From positions 115,710,723 to 115,774,722 of the forward strand of contig CP136063.1 of the NCBI GenBank assembly GCA_032622095.1: a stretch of 64,000 nt of DNA, given 5' to 3'. A program made the translations under genes and the position numbers. The notes beneath the pieces were generated by a model. The model made no database searches and was not told where the DNA came from. It was given only the letters and a program-made list of their open reading frames with translations. The DNA comes from Siphonodentalium dalli. Its lineage: Eukaryota; Mollusca; Scaphopoda; Gadilida; Siphonodentaliidae. Shown one piece after another: positions 49,301 through 54,119 of the stretch (position 1 is the first letter of the stretch; every line of letters begins with the position of its first letter).

Positions 49301-49382
49301 TGTTTGTTCCTCCGAATACAATGTTCTCGACAGCTTCAATTCTTTTATCTAAAATATCCAGATTGGTGGATTTGTCGGCCAT
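13229..49382 (-). CDS. DCTN3: DCTN3, dynactin subunit 3 (p24); seven exons over 36 kb
   Basis: Minus-strand coding exons in order are 49281..49382, 25099..25183, 24514..24600, 24061..24144, 22227..22285, 19896..19955 and 13229..13318. Joined, they give 567 nt: 188 codons plus TGA. All six introns are GT-AG and the phases agree. The product matches the family along its whole length: an N-terminal LDKRIEAVENIVFG coiled region, YLDPSY (69-74), MLDSEHIK (112-119), a Glu-rich helix (140-159) and LLSKQFVKWDE (162-172). Human DCTN3 has 186 residues. p24 is the small, all-helical subunit of the dynactin shoulder; it helps bind p150Glued and dynamitin to the Arp1 filament and so supports dynein-driven transport and mitosis. 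Intron 1 is 24.1 kb and packed with transposons; the others are 0.4-6.6 kb. It shares its upstream region with LARP6. Confidence 0.95.
13319..13694. other. DCTN3 intron 6, distal part
   Basis: Non-coding on the DCTN3 strand, with no repeat recognised before the hAT-like element. Confidence 0.45.
13978..15716 (-). mobile_element. 5'-truncated L2/CR1-type LINE
   Basis: Minus-strand non-LTR retrotransposon. It keeps most of the reverse transcriptase, the C-terminal region, and a 3' UTR ending in an AGCGCTT-rich segment and an (ATT)n tail (13978-14002). The endonuclease half is missing, as expected from incomplete reverse transcription. It sits inside the hAT-like element and within DCTN3 intron 6, in the same orientation as DCTN3. 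Confidence 0.85.
14014..15704 (-). pseudogene. LINE reverse transcriptase, frameshifted
   Basis: Two overlapping frames together make one reverse transcriptase. 14982..15704 holds the finger motifs (LDPIPTSLL, NYRPISNLQF, GHSTETALL) and motif A (DMSAAFDTLDHE). 14014..15111 holds motif B (YGVPQGSVLGP), motif C (MYADDTQLY, with both catalytic Asp) and the thumb (LSRLDYCNSLLAGIP, WNPLPLNIKES). A small indel near 15105, where both frames read WFGS, shifts the frame between motifs A and B. With no endonuclease domain present, the copy cannot be autonomous. The motif spelling is nearest to L2/CR1 elements. Confidence 0.9.
16274..17205. repeat. Diverged 'ATAACTCTGGTA' tandem-type repeat DNA
   Basis: From about 16650 the phrases 'AACTCTGGTA', 'GGATGAAAC' and 'CAAATTTGATGAACC' recur every 100-150 bp. 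They resemble, inverted, the repeats at 56640-58060. This is probably core DNA of an old Helitron-like element without recognisable ends. Confidence 0.45.
17210..17440 (+). mobile_element. Helitron-like family A fragment
   Basis: Begins AAAGGTCAGCCGACCACAGT with TTCCCCGAC, nearly identical to the start of the copy at 18279, but lacks the (ACGG)n tract and the 3' hairpin. Confidence 0.6.
17820..18275 (-). mobile_element. Helitron-like element, inverted copy
   Basis: On the plus strand it begins with the hairpin TACCCATACCATAGTATGGT, then a run of 'CGTCCGTCTGTCTGTCCG'. This is the family A 3' end (tract plus hairpin) read backwards. Two about 130-bp repeats follow (17925-18060 and 18060-18200), each with 'ACCAAATTT' and 'GAGTTATG'. 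The far end is not clear. Confidence 0.5.
18279..18955 (+). mobile_element. Helitron-like element (family A, copy 2) with three about 200-bp core repeats
   Basis: Starts AAAGGTCAGCAGACCACAGT followed by GTCCCCCGAC. It then has three near-identical units of about 200 bp (about 18345-18540, 18541-18735 and 18736-18900), each with 'AATTTTCTAAGTCGAAAA' and 'GTAGGAGGAGTTGATTACAC'. It ends CGGACGGACGGACG and a hairpin whose right arm is GTCGGGGGAC, the complement of the 5' motif. The near identity of the units suggests recent amplification. Confidence 0.65.
18956..19895. other. DCTN3 intron 6, proximal part
   Basis: AT-rich DNA with no gene or element boundary recognised. Confidence 0.45.
19896..19955 (-). 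CDS. DCTN3: DCTN3 coding exon 6
   Basis: 60 nt encoding DQASELTEETRKLMAQYNSI. The acceptor is TTTTTTTCCAG and the donor GTATCC, the weakest donor of the gene. Confidence 0.88.
20545..22208 (+). mobile_element. Helitron-like element (family B, copy 1), about nine 160-bp repeats
   Basis: Starts with a hairpin (GAAAGTGTCAATGACACTGT) and GTAGCTCAACTTGG. The body is an array of about 150-170-bp units, each with AAAATCCAAGATGGC, a GGCGGCCATGTTTTTTGG stretch, 'TCGTTCCCATCTACATGTCA' and a 'GATGATCAGAC' stretch. The 3' end is an ATAGCTCAAACTTTAC...GTAAAGTTGAGCTA hairpin preceded by ACACGGACGAC. The 5' AGCTCAACTT pairs with the 3' arm. The unit length recalls the about 160-bp cores of bivalve pearl elements. 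It fills most of DCTN3 intron 5. Confidence 0.7.
22227..22285 (-). CDS. DCTN3: DCTN3 coding exon 5
   Basis: 59 nt encoding VPLLSKKLKDLCQVHLKQQ, preceded by TATTGCAG and followed by GTAAGT. A repeat element begins only 18 bp into the next intron. Confidence 0.92.
22286..24060. other. DCTN3 intron 4
   Basis: 1.8 kb of intron. A 95-codon minus-strand frame at 23429-23716 lies here but resembles no family I know. No repeat boundary recognised. Confidence 0.45.
24061..24144 (-). CDS. DCTN3: DCTN3 coding exon 4
   Basis: 84 nt encoding EEFVEKQVKDLEQ to MLDSEHIK. The acceptor is TCTTCTCAG and the donor GTATGG. The frame happens to stay open past the donor, but that extension does not match the family. 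Confidence 0.92.
24514..24600 (-). CDS. DCTN3: DCTN3 coding exon 3
   Basis: 87 nt encoding PELEKYLDPSYSEDL to IIIA. The acceptor is TTTCCAG and the donor GTAAGTG. Of two possible AGs, the upstream one (exon starting TACCAG) keeps the frame with exon 2. Confidence 0.92.
25099..25183 (-). CDS. DCTN3: DCTN3 coding exon 2
   Basis: 85 nt (CIDSLTNVHNK to VYVK plus one base of Leu63). The acceptor is a long T run ending in CAG and the donor is GTAAGT. Confidence 0.92.
25398..25710. mobile_element. piggyBac-like MITE, second type (TTAA CCTCTT)
   Basis: 313 bp bounded by TTAA. The left end is TTAACCTCTTCACCGCTAAA and the complement of the right end is TTAACCTCTTTGCTGCTATG, continuing with ATGACAT. 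It differs from the CCCTTTCATGA family, so it is a separate TTAA-targeting lineage. No coding capacity. Confidence 0.7.
25711..26347. other. DCTN3 intron 1, nothing recognised
   Basis: AT-rich intron DNA with chance frames only. Confidence 0.4.
26348..26810 (+). mobile_element. Helitron-like element (family A, copy 3)
   Basis: Starts ACAAGAGGTGTGCACTCGAG and contains ATACCCCCAC at 26375-26384. It ends with a GACGGACGG tract and a hairpin TATACCCCACATTTTC/GAAAGTGGGGGTATA. The 5' motif exactly complements GTGGGGGTAT of the hairpin. Confidence 0.65.
26811..27874. other. DCTN3 intron 1, nothing recognised
   Basis: About 1.1 kb of AT-rich DNA without gene or element boundary. Confidence 0.4.
27875..28074. 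mobile_element. TA-flanked foldback MITE ('CAGTAATGCCCTAA' family), copy 1
   Basis: Almost perfect palindrome of about 200 bp. The left arm TACAGTAATTCCCTAAGTAA through 'GGATTTAATCGGAAATATGG' is repeated inverted on the right. The family's ends are CAGTAATGCCCTAA between TA dinucleotides, which fits Tc1/mariner-derived MITEs. A transcript would form one long hairpin. Confidence 0.8.
28075..29814. other. DCTN3 intron 1, nothing recognised
   Basis: 1.7 kb of AT-rich DNA without an identifiable gene, repeat end or array. Confidence 0.4.
29815..30075. mobile_element. piggyBac-like MITE (TTAA CCCTTTAATGG), copy 3
   Basis: Clean TTAA at both ends (29815-29818 and 30072-30075), with ends TTAACCCTTTAATGG and CATGGAAGGGTTAA. 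It has two internal hairpins built on 'CTCTTATATATGCGAG'. Confidence 0.78.
30113..30234. repeat. 61-bp tandem duplication
   Basis: Two adjacent 61-bp copies (30113-30173 and 30174-30234) beginning AATCTCAGAAGTGAGAAATT and differing at one position. The near identity indicates a recent duplication. Confidence 0.92.
30301..31049. mobile_element. piggyBac-like element, third type (TTAA CTCTTTCG)
   Basis: 749 bp bounded by TTAA. The left end is TTAACTCTTTCGATGCCAAG and the complement of the right end is TTAACTCTTTCGCTGCCACC. A subterminal hairpin CTCGCATAAATGCGAG lies near the left end. No transposase frame, so it is non-autonomous. It carries a 'AATCCAAGATGGCCGCC' stretch also used by the family B repeats. 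Confidence 0.72.
31050..31853. other. DCTN3 intron 1, nothing recognised
   Basis: A phrase 'TTAATCCCGATGTTTTGATATCTAA' type segment occurs twice (near 31092 and 31474), a hint of a dispersed or duplicated stretch. Nothing else stands out. Confidence 0.4.
31853..31971. repeat. 24-bp minisatellite, five copies
   Basis: Five tandem copies of a 24-bp unit ATTCTGTGCATGCCTTGACT+TGGC, almost without change. 24 is a multiple of three, so the unit stays open in frame on both strands (FCACLDLA on the plus strand). That explains the repetitive short frames here, which are not genes. Confidence 0.93.
32204..32311. mobile_element. TA-flanked foldback MITE, half copy
   Basis: Left arm only: TACAGTAATGCCCTAAGTAA through 'GGCTTATTGCCATTCATTGG'. 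The complementary arm is missing, so this is a truncated copy. Confidence 0.7.
32453..32668. mobile_element. TA-flanked foldback MITE, copy 3 (near complete)
   Basis: Both arms present, from TACAGTAATGCCCTAAATTA to AGGCATTACTGTA, with the 'TCTCACTGAGAGC' loop in the middle. Confidence 0.82.
33355..33442. repeat. Two poly-G runs
   Basis: G runs of about ten (33390-33400) and about ten (33431-33442) lie within 50 bp. They could form a G-quadruplex-type structure; no gene context supports a role. Confidence 0.5.
33673..34337. mobile_element. TA-flanked TIR element (Tc1/mariner-like), host of a nested MITE
   Basis: Inverted ends of about 55 bp: CAAGGTGGGGAATCACGTGG on the left, complement of the right end CACGGTGGGGAATCACGTGG, continuing through AAATGGCCGAG. 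TA sits outside both ends (33671-33672 and 34338-34339). A second inverted pair (TTCTGACCAATGTTGTCAG versus its complement near 34128-34143) lies inside. There is no transposase. A foldback MITE (33946-34113) has inserted at its centre. Confidence 0.72.
33946..34113. mobile_element. TA-flanked foldback MITE, copy 4, nested
   Basis: From TACAGTAATGCCGTAAGTAA to GGGCATTACTGTA with a shortened centre. It sits inside the 33673-34337 element, so that element is older. Confidence 0.82.
34889..35040. mobile_element. piggyBac-like MITE, copy 4, right end lost
   Basis: Left end TTAACCCTTTCATGACGGGA and the 'CTCTTATATATGCGAG' hairpin are present. The expected GGAAGGGTTAA end is absent. Confidence 0.6.
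35146..35911 (+). mobile_element. Harbinger-type DNA transposon, internally deleted
   Basis: The ends AAAGCTGCTTTCACATAC and GTATGTGAAAGCAGCTTT are perfect inverted repeats. Subterminal copies of 'TTTCACATACC' and 'TACGGATGCG' lie inside both ends. AT flanks both sides. A 3-bp TAA/TTA duplication cannot be confirmed because the flanks and the TIR edge overlap. Between the ends is the start of a transposase gene and nothing of the catalytic domain. Confidence 0.78.
35293..35589 (+). pseudogene. Harbinger transposase, N-terminal fragment
   Basis: 98 codons from ATG 35293. The protein starts with an acidic DSSSDED stretch, continues basic (RRRKRPRRFW), and has FRVSREQFSLILHFIGDDI and PKQRLAI. 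The last two blocks match the helical region just before the DDE nuclease fold in Harbinger/HARBI1-like transposases, normally 350-400 residues. The frame stops right after PKQRLAI, where 'LRFLATG'-type sequence is expected. The DDE domain is missing, so the protein would be inactive. Confidence 0.75.
36111..36617 (+). mobile_element. Helitron-like element (family A, copy 4)
   Basis: Starts ACAAGAGATGGGCTGTCGCC with ATACCCCCATG. It has two about 170-bp core repeats containing 'ACCAAATTTCATT' and 'GATCCGAC'. It ends in a worn GACGAATAGACGGAGG tract and a hairpin ending CATTGGGGTATAAAA. The 5' motif pairs with this arm with one mismatch. Confidence 0.62.
36618..38370. other. DCTN3 intron 1 with two unassigned frames
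   Basis: Open frames of 60-90 codons exist at 36853-37071 (-), 37224-37493 (+) and 37316-37534 (-). I recognise no domain in them, and no splice sites join them convincingly. Confidence 0.35.
38371..41070 (+). mobile_element. Helitron-like element (family B, copy 2), interrupted
   Basis: Starts ATGAAAGTATCAACGACACT with GTAGCTCAACTTGG. Several 160-bp type units follow (38600-39160 and 40430-41000), each with AAAATCCAAGATGGC and 'GATCGGATGAGGGATGTGG'. It ends with a GCTCAAACTTGACAAGTCAA hairpin and GTTGAGCTAAAA. The middle (about 39160-40430) is later DNA, including a GTAATTGTAATC-rich segment and a family A copy. A further tail-only copy ends at 41230. Confidence 0.55.
39623..40380 (+). mobile_element. 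Helitron-like element (family A, copy 5), three core repeats
   Basis: Starts ACTAGAGGTGTGACTGTCCC with ATACCCCCC. Three units of 150-180 bp each contain 'ATTGACCGAAAAATGTAGGA' and 'TTCTAAGTCGAAAAAGGGG'. It ends with ACGGACGGACGGACGAG and a hairpin with right arm GGGGGGTAT. The 5' motif complements this arm exactly. It interrupts a GTAATTGTAATT-rich element resembling the hAT end at 41665. Confidence 0.65.
41665..42832. mobile_element. hAT element, 8-bp duplication AAACAATC
   Basis: Ends CAGGGTTGGGGTAATTGTAA and (complement of right end) CATGGTTGGGGCGATTACAT. The exact 8-bp duplication AAACAATC lies at 41657-41664 and 42833-42840. Subterminal DNA is packed with degenerate GTAATCGATTAC palindromes on both sides, the kind of repeated binding sites hAT transposases use. 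The 1.17-kb body has no transposase, so it is non-autonomous. Confidence 0.88.
42851..43470 (+). mobile_element. Helitron-like element (family B, copy 3)
   Basis: Begins AAAAGTGTTAATAACACTGT with ATCTCAACTTGGG and ends with a GCTCAAAATTGACTGTCAAG/CTGAGCTAAAA hairpin. Core units carry 'GGATTTAGTCAT' and 'GCTGGCGGCCATG'. Ten bp separate it from the hAT duplication at 42833-42840. Confidence 0.6.
45556..45997 (+). mobile_element. Miniature LTR retrotransposon (TRIM) with 5S rRNA in an LTR
   Basis: Two direct repeats start TGTAGCGGTCG and end GTTCTGTTACA: 45556-45685 (130 bp) and 45791-45997 (207 bp). CATG lies outside both ends (45552-45555 and 45998-46001), a 4-bp duplication. The 105-bp middle begins CTGGGGGCTCG, a plausible primer-binding site (TGG plus a tRNA-like stretch), and ends with a purine tract AAAAAGAACGGAGGAG at 45772-45787. 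These are the parts of a terminal-repeat retrotransposon in miniature, with no gag or pol. The right LTR has about 80 bp of 5S rRNA that the left LTR lacks. Plant Cassandra TRIMs have the same arrangement. Confidence 0.8.
45883..45963 (+). pseudogene. 5S rRNA-derived segment within the right LTR
   Basis: Matches animal 5S rRNA from about nucleotide 37 to the end: GATCACTGAAG, then AGCAACGTCGAGCCCGGTTA, GTACTTGGATGGGTGACCGG and a final CCGGGTGCTG. It includes the box A, intermediate element and box C positions of the internal promoter, with small changes (for example an extra base in CGGCTTGGGA). The 5' third of 5S is missing, so it is not a functional 5S gene. Confidence 0.88.
46098..46841. 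mobile_element. 744-bp TIR element with exact 9-bp duplication GGTAAATAC
   Basis: Ends TAGTCCAACAAATTAGAC and, as complement of the right end, TAGTCCAACAAATTAGAC, with the arms continuing through 'ATATTTGGACATTTA' for about 60 bp. GGTAAATAC lies outside both ends (46089-46097 and 46842-46850). A 9-bp duplication suggests the Mutator (MULE) superfamily. No transposase. The middle contains an NRF1-like CGCATGCGCG site and a possible splice donor (AAAAGGTATGTG near 46638). Confidence 0.82.
46863..48829. mobile_element. 2-kb insertion rich in TTCTCACGTGAGAA palindromes
   Basis: Interrupts the hAT-like right end: TACCGCCC before and ATCTCTA after would rejoin as one end if one copy of a GCCC duplication is removed (46859-46862 and 48830-48833). 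It starts CATACAGAAATTTCTCATGA and ends TTTGGTAAGGG. Subterminal zones (46870-47300 and 48480-48806) are dense in palindromes of the type TTTCTCACGTGAGAAA. No coding frame, superfamily unknown. Confidence 0.55.
48492..48806. repeat. Palindrome cluster with E-box cores and octamer arms
   Basis: Tandem TTTCTCACGTGAGAAATGAT-type units (five exact CACGTGAG, plus TACGTGAG, GACGTGAG and CATGTGAG variants). They are followed by an inverted pair about 125 bp apart, 48617-48650 and 48741-48775, each with CTCACGTGAGG, TTTTTAATATGCAAAT (an octamer-type ATGCAAAT) and TAGCAAGAT. Confidence 0.8.
48895..48914. repeat. Poly-G tract
   Basis: GGGTGGGGG followed by a long G run at the right edge of the outer element. 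It could cause assembly or polymerase slippage errors here. Confidence 0.8.
49281..49382 (-). CDS. DCTN3: DCTN3 coding exon 1
   Basis: 102 nt encoding residues 1-34, MADKSTNLDILDKRI to IYPK, followed by a GTAATG donor at 49280-49275. The start lies in AAGATGGCCGAC, which also resembles a YY1 site. The family's exon 1 likewise ends just after a Gly-rich stretch and Lys. Confidence 0.92.
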
Positions 49383-49576
49383 CTTTGACGTTGGGGAATT
49401 CTATTTTTCCCATGACGTCAGTGTTACTATGAATAGAAATGAGAAATTCCGTGTAGGGGGCGCGCAAAGAGAACACGACGAAAAAGGTGACGAGCCGACC
49501 AACCTGTGCGTGTTGTTCTGGTAGTAATAACTCAAAACTTTTATTTTCTTAACAACTGCCAGGGTTGACTCCTAAA
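49383..49576. promoter_or_regulatory. Shared DCTN3/LARP6 upstream region with a perfect CRE
   Basis: The start codons of DCTN3 (-) and LARP6 (+) are 194 bp apart. The palindromic TGACGTCA (49413-49420) is a full cAMP-response element (CREB/ATF site). A GC-rich stretch GGGGGCGCGC (about 49456-49465) follows. No TATA box is evident for either gene. This is the arrangement of a housekeeping bidirectional promoter. Shared regulation is inference. Confidence 0.65.
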
Positions 49577-51016
49577 ATGTCTGCGAACCCAGAAATTGAG
49601 GTGTCCCCTGCCACAGCGAACAGCGACGTGGAAGACATGCGCCAGGGAAACGACTCGCCAACGTTTGTCGCACCTGTTCTTCGCGTGGACGAATTGCGTT
49701 TGGAAGATGGCAGTGGCACAAGTAGTGGATTGGGGAATACTGACGACGAGGATAGTCGGTTAGAGTGTTCCGACATGTCACTGTCAGATGCAGAGAGGAG
49801 TAAGCGTCCTAAAACTCCAATTGAAGAAACTGAATTTCACCCACCGGATGAGGAACTGAAAGCAAAAATAATAAAACAAGTCGAATTTTATTTTTCTGAT
49901 GCAAATATTCTCAAAGATGCCTTCTTATTGAAACATGTGAGAAGAAACAAACAAGGATATGTCAGTATCAAACTCATTTCATCTTTCCGAAAGGTCAAGT
50001 CGCTCACAAAAGATTACCGTGTTGTTGCATATAGTGTAAAAGACTCTGACCAACTTGAAGTAAATGATGATGAGAAAAAAGTGAAGCGAAAGGAACCCTT
50101 GCCAGATTTTGATGAGACAATCCCAAGCCGATCAGTTGTTGTTTGTAATATTCAGACTGAAACCCCCACAATCGAAAGTGTCGCAGAACAGTTTAATAAG
50201 TGTGGTGAGATATCGCTGATACGTATTCTGAGACCAGGGAAAAATATACCTCAAGATGTACGTAAATATGCAAATAAGCATACAGAAATTGGAACATCAG
50301 TTTGTGCTGTCATAGAATTTGAGAAATATGAATCTGCAAAACTTGCTTGCGAGTTATTGAATGGAAACAAGGATGACTGGCGTAAAGGTTTAAAGGTTGT
50401 TATATTATCTGAACCGAAAAACAAGAGTCCTGCAGCTAAAAAGGAGAATAAATCTGAAAAGAAAGATGATGAAGATGATGGCGAGAAAAAAGAGAAACGC
50501 AAGCGAACAAGGGGAGGAAGAAAACTGAAGCAAAAACCAGACCGTGCCTCACCGAACCATTTGGATGTAGATGGTCAAAGCAGTGGTTCTGAATGGGAAC
50601 CCCGTTCAAGATCTGGAAGTAACAACTCTCTCAATGTTACGCCAACACGCCGACTGAGTGGCAGCCCTTCCTCAGCTCCCAGAAATAGAGGATCTACCAA
50701 TAAAGGTACTCATGGCCGGTCTCCTCTTGCTGATAGCCCAGGTCATAGTCCAAGAAGTAGTCCAGAATTAAATCGAAAAAAATATGACAATTCTGGCAGT
50801 GATATGAGTAACCCATCCAGTCCATGGGTTCAGCGACGCATGAAGGCAGCTCAAGAGGTTAGTCCACTTGCTCAGAATGGAAGCCCAAGAGGGAGTCCAC
50901 TCGTCTCCAGGAGAAAGTTAGATATGGAAGGTGTAATGCGGCAACCCAAAGGGCCAGATGGAACGAAAGGCTTCTATGGTGGGAGAGGTAGAGGTTTACC
51001 TCTAACAGTCAATTAA
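49577..51016 (+). CDS. LARP6: LARP6 (acheron), La-related RNA-binding protein; intronless CDS
   Basis: Single 479-codon frame. The start at 49577 is the first ATG and has A at -3 (TAAAATG). Domains: an acidic disordered N-terminus; the La motif at about 88-170 with QVEFYFSDANI (101-111); an RRM-like domain at about 184-280 (SRSVVVCNI as RNP2-like, CAVIEFEKYESA as RNP1-like), preceded by KEPLPDFDE; a Lys/Arg nuclear-localisation stretch (307-320); a Ser/Pro-rich tail; and the SUZ-C box near the end (RQPKGPDGTKGFYGGRGRG, 455-473). La motif plus RRM plus SUZ-C is the LARP6 architecture; human LARP6 has 491 residues. Vertebrate LARP6 binds the 5' stem-loop of collagen mRNAs and acts in mRNA localisation and translation. 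The lack of introns in the CDS is notable against vertebrate genes. A retrocopy seems unlikely because its promoter is shared with DCTN3 and the frame is intact. Confidence 0.95.
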   Translation: MSANPEIEVSPATANSDVEDMRQGNDSPTFVAPVLRVDELRLEDGSGTSSGLGNTDDEDSRLECSDMSLSDAERSKRPKTPIEETEFHPPDEELKAKIIKQVEFYFSDANILKDAFLLKHVRRNKQGYVSIKLISSFRKVKSLTKDYRVVAYSVKDSDQLEVNDDEKKVKRKEPLPDFDETIPSRSVVVCNIQTETPTIESVAEQFNKCGEISLIRILRPGKNIPQDVRKYANKHTEIGTSVCAVIEFEKYESAKLACELLNGNKDDWRKGLKVVILSEPKNKSPAAKKENKSEKKDDEDDGEKKEKRKRTRGGRKLKQKPDRASPNHLDVDGQSSGSEWEPRSRSGSNNSLNVTPTRRLSGSPSSAPRNRGSTNKGTHGRSPLADSPGHSPRSSPELNRKKYDNSGSDMSNPSSPWVQRRMKAAQEVSPLAQNGSPRGSPLVSRRKLDMEGVMRQPKGPDGTKGFYGGRGRGLPLTVN

Positions 51017-51834
51017 AAGTTAATTGGCTGAAAGCAACCTGATGCTCTCCTTGTATGCGAGTTCTTCAATATTTGAATATATTCAATCTGAATGAGTGTG
51101 TTGAATACACATTGCTTCTATTGATCTATGTGTGATTTCTTGGGGAAAGTTCAATGCATTTGAATATTTATAATGTGTTATCTAAAAATTCATTAGGGTC
51201 TATCCGAATGGTTGGCTTTTACCATGAATCATGGCGGCATATGCGTCTGTTTCCGGTACAATGGCATCAGTGACTGGCTACTGCAGAGTAGCATTAAGTC
51301 ATGTTTCCATTTGCTAAACAAATTGTTGTGTGAACAGGTTTTTGCATGACTAGAATTATTTATTCATGAAAAATACCTTGCCTGACCACAGGAGCTTGAA
51401 ACACTCTCCGCTACCATATACGTCTGCTAAATAGGAATACCGGTATGTGAATTGTGCTGTAAAGTTAGAGATTTAGAACAGGGAGCACCTTTTAGAATGA
51501 TGGTAATTTGTTTGCATCGTTATGTTGTTATTGCTTCTTACACGGTACATGTACTGTATGCGTACAATTAAATGACATCTCGCATTTTGCACATCATCTG
51601 GTATTAAAGGCCTAAGATAAAAAAGACCTTTGTTTCCACCAACTGACCCATCCTGTTTAAACTGATGAGTATTTTATACATTTTGATGGAGATCTGCAAA
51701 ACAAACAAAAATCATCTGAAAAATACTAAATTGTATCCTTGTTTGTGTTAGTCACTTTAACTATAAAAGTATGTCACAGAATCTCATTAGTCACCCAGTG
51801 TTTATCAAGTTTAAATTTAATAATTTCAATGCAC
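51017..51834 (+). other. LARP6 3' UTR and flank
   Basis: Possible polyadenylation signals ATTAAA at about 51569 and 51603-51608; which is used cannot be judged. No other gene seen. Confidence 0.45.
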
Positions 51835-51843
51835 ATGCATGAC

Positions 51844-51972
51844 TAGTCCACCAAAGTAGACATATGTATCGGGGAAAGAATCTATTTTATATTTGGACGT
51901 TTACAACAACCTCAACGGTAACAGGACTCGTTAATGTCCAAATGTACCCGTTTAGTCTAATTTGGTGGACTA
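51844..51972. mobile_element. 129-bp MITE of the 9-bp-duplication family
   Basis: Ends TAGTCCACCAAAGTAGAC and (complement of right) TAGTCCACCAAATTAGAC. Flanked by ATGCATGAC (51835-51843) and ATGCATGGC (51973-51981), matching at eight of nine positions. The TIR and the inner 'ATATTTGGACGTTTAC' agree with the larger element at 46098-46841, so both belong to one family. Confidence 0.8.
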
Positions 51973-52498
51973 ATGCATGGCAGAGTACAACCAGGATCCA
52001 GTCTTGAGGGAGACTTATTACATCTCCCTCTTTTTGTTCTTGGGAGAAGAGATTTCTCTCTGCTATTCCAACATGAATACACCCAAAACAGTGTATTGAC
52101 AGCTACCCACTGATTATAACATTTATACACTAGTAGTGAATCAAATAAATAGTTGGGTGCGAATCGCTTCACGTCTGGGATGGTCAAAAAAGCGATCTCC
52201 GTCACCCCAATGATCCACTTACTGATGACATTGGGGTTATAAGTGGTTTCATGATTTCATAAAACATTTACTTATTTGATCATAGAATGTTAATTTATTA
52301 CTTCAACCTTAAAGTGATATGAAACACTCCGGTAGGGTGATCAAATAGAAATGGAGAAAAATCTTGATCAAAGTAGTTATTTTTACAAATATTATAATCA
52401 AATTGACCACACACACCGTCATTTTTATATATTAATTAAATGCATTGACTATTGATGCCGAAATAGTTTTTGTTAATTTATCGCTGATAGATGTATCC

Positions 52499-52715
52499 CG
52501 AATCAAGTATTAAATATTTACAAAATTGAGCATAGTTCCGATGATGGTTTCTATGGAGTGGTATGGACGATTTGCCTCAGATTATCGGTGATGTTAGTAG
52601 AATGCCACATTCCTCCTGTTGGCATAGTGCCTCAATACTAACTGATCAGTTTCATGCACCTGAACAAGTCCATAATATGTCTTTAAAAATTTGCCTTCTC
52701 CAAATTGAAACATTT
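52499..52715 (+). repeat. Dispersed repeat, inverted partner at the window end
   Basis: 'TTTCTATGGAGTGGTATGG' and the next 150 bp ('TCCATAATATGTCTTTAAAA' near its end) reappear on the opposite strand at 63795-64000. The 72-codon frame here follows the repeat and is not evidence of a gene. Confidence 0.75.
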
Positions 52716-53607
52716 AGGCTGTCCCTTGATAAAGCTTCAACTTCTAGTAGACATGAGTATACTACCATGAATGGAATATAAAATATATATTAGCATGAAT
52801 CATGCAGCATATGTGTCTATTACCAGAACATGCATGAGATCTCAGTGGCCGGTTTATAATTTAATTTTAAATCATTACCAATACCTAGTAATTTATAGAC
52901 AATGCAGTACCAGACTTAAATTTGAAGAAGAAAAGTCATGTATTTAATACCAGCTGACATGCCTAGGATGTTTTCAGTCTGTTAGGGGAAACAAAGGTCT
53001 AATGCTTTCAAATCTGATCACACTAAATTGCTAATGACAACTAATGTTGAGGGTCCGCTAACCAAAGACATCAAACATACATAATACAATAATACATGTA
53101 ACATCACAGATACTGACAATAATTTGAGCACAAAATCCTATTATTCCATCGGAAAAATATCTCATAAAGAACATACTGGCAAGGCTAAACAAATGATGTT
53201 TCTGGTAACCAGCCCGTCCAGACCTCCGTCCCTCCTAATTTTATTGACCTCGTGACAAAACAATGAACACAAAAACCTAAAAAATTGCATCTGTCGATCT
53301 CTGATCATACTCTCGGGACACAAATAAACGTACAGGTAGCATATTTGTTTTCATGTAAAAATCCCCCATGACGGTGCTTATTTGGGACACTTTGTTTATT
53401 TCTTTTCCTATAATTGTGTTATGAAACTAAAAGTTCATTATCCCTTTCAATACCTATAGTAAAGTGCTCATTGTGTCCTGTCATCATTTTTTGTGGAAAA
53501 ATAACTATTTTTATTTGGCCTTTGAATAAATATAATTACTTTTGTTAAAATAGTACATGCATTCAGATGTGCATTGAAAATTCTTCAGCGATATACATAG
53601 AGGATAT
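52716..53607. other. Intergenic DNA, nothing recognised
   Basis: AT-rich, no gene or element boundary. Confidence 0.45.
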
Positions 53608-53755
53608 CTAGTGTTTTTGAGTGGACACTGATAATTGTCTCACAAGTGGCCGAGACAAATGTGTATTTTTCATGAATGGCTTGCTACGAGCGAAAAATAA
53701 GCACTTGTCGCAGTCACATATGAGATAACTTTCCGTATCCACTCAAAAACACTAG
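53608..53755. mobile_element. 148-bp MITE with CTAGTGTTTTTGAGTGGA ends
   Basis: CTAGTGTTTTTGAGTGGA at the left is exactly inverted at the right (TCCACTCAAAAACACTAG). Inner arms pair partly (GATAATTGTCTC versus GAGATAACTTTC). The flanks give no clear duplication, so the superfamily is open. Confidence 0.78.
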
Positions 53756-54119
53756 ATGTTTTTGTATTAAATGCATGCTGTGCATATAAATTGATCATTT
53801 GTAAAGAAAACCTGGCTTCATTTAACCTTGATTCGAGCCACGAAAGAGCTGATTGCTGTCATTTACCACCGTTATATTTCAAAATGCACCACAATGAAAT
53901 TATATTACCATGCATGGCCATCCAATAATACCCATTATAACCGGGTCACATCAAATCTAATACTTCATAATAGAACTACACTAATGCTACTACATGTATA
54001 TATGTTTAACAAGAGTAATTTTCTATATCTTCACTGCTAGCAGCAGATAACGATTATTATCTATTAGCAATTTCTTCTGTAATCTAATATTATACAGTGT
54101 AGTCATGAACTACCTCAGT

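Noticed and set aside
49565-49576. LARP6 start four codons upstream at TTG 49565
   Set aside because: TTG is not expected as a start in an animal mRNA, and the ATG at 49577 has suitable context.
52563-52781. 72-codon frame starting at a good ATG
   Set aside because: Most of it lies in a dispersed repeat whose inverted copy at 63795-64000 does not keep the frame.
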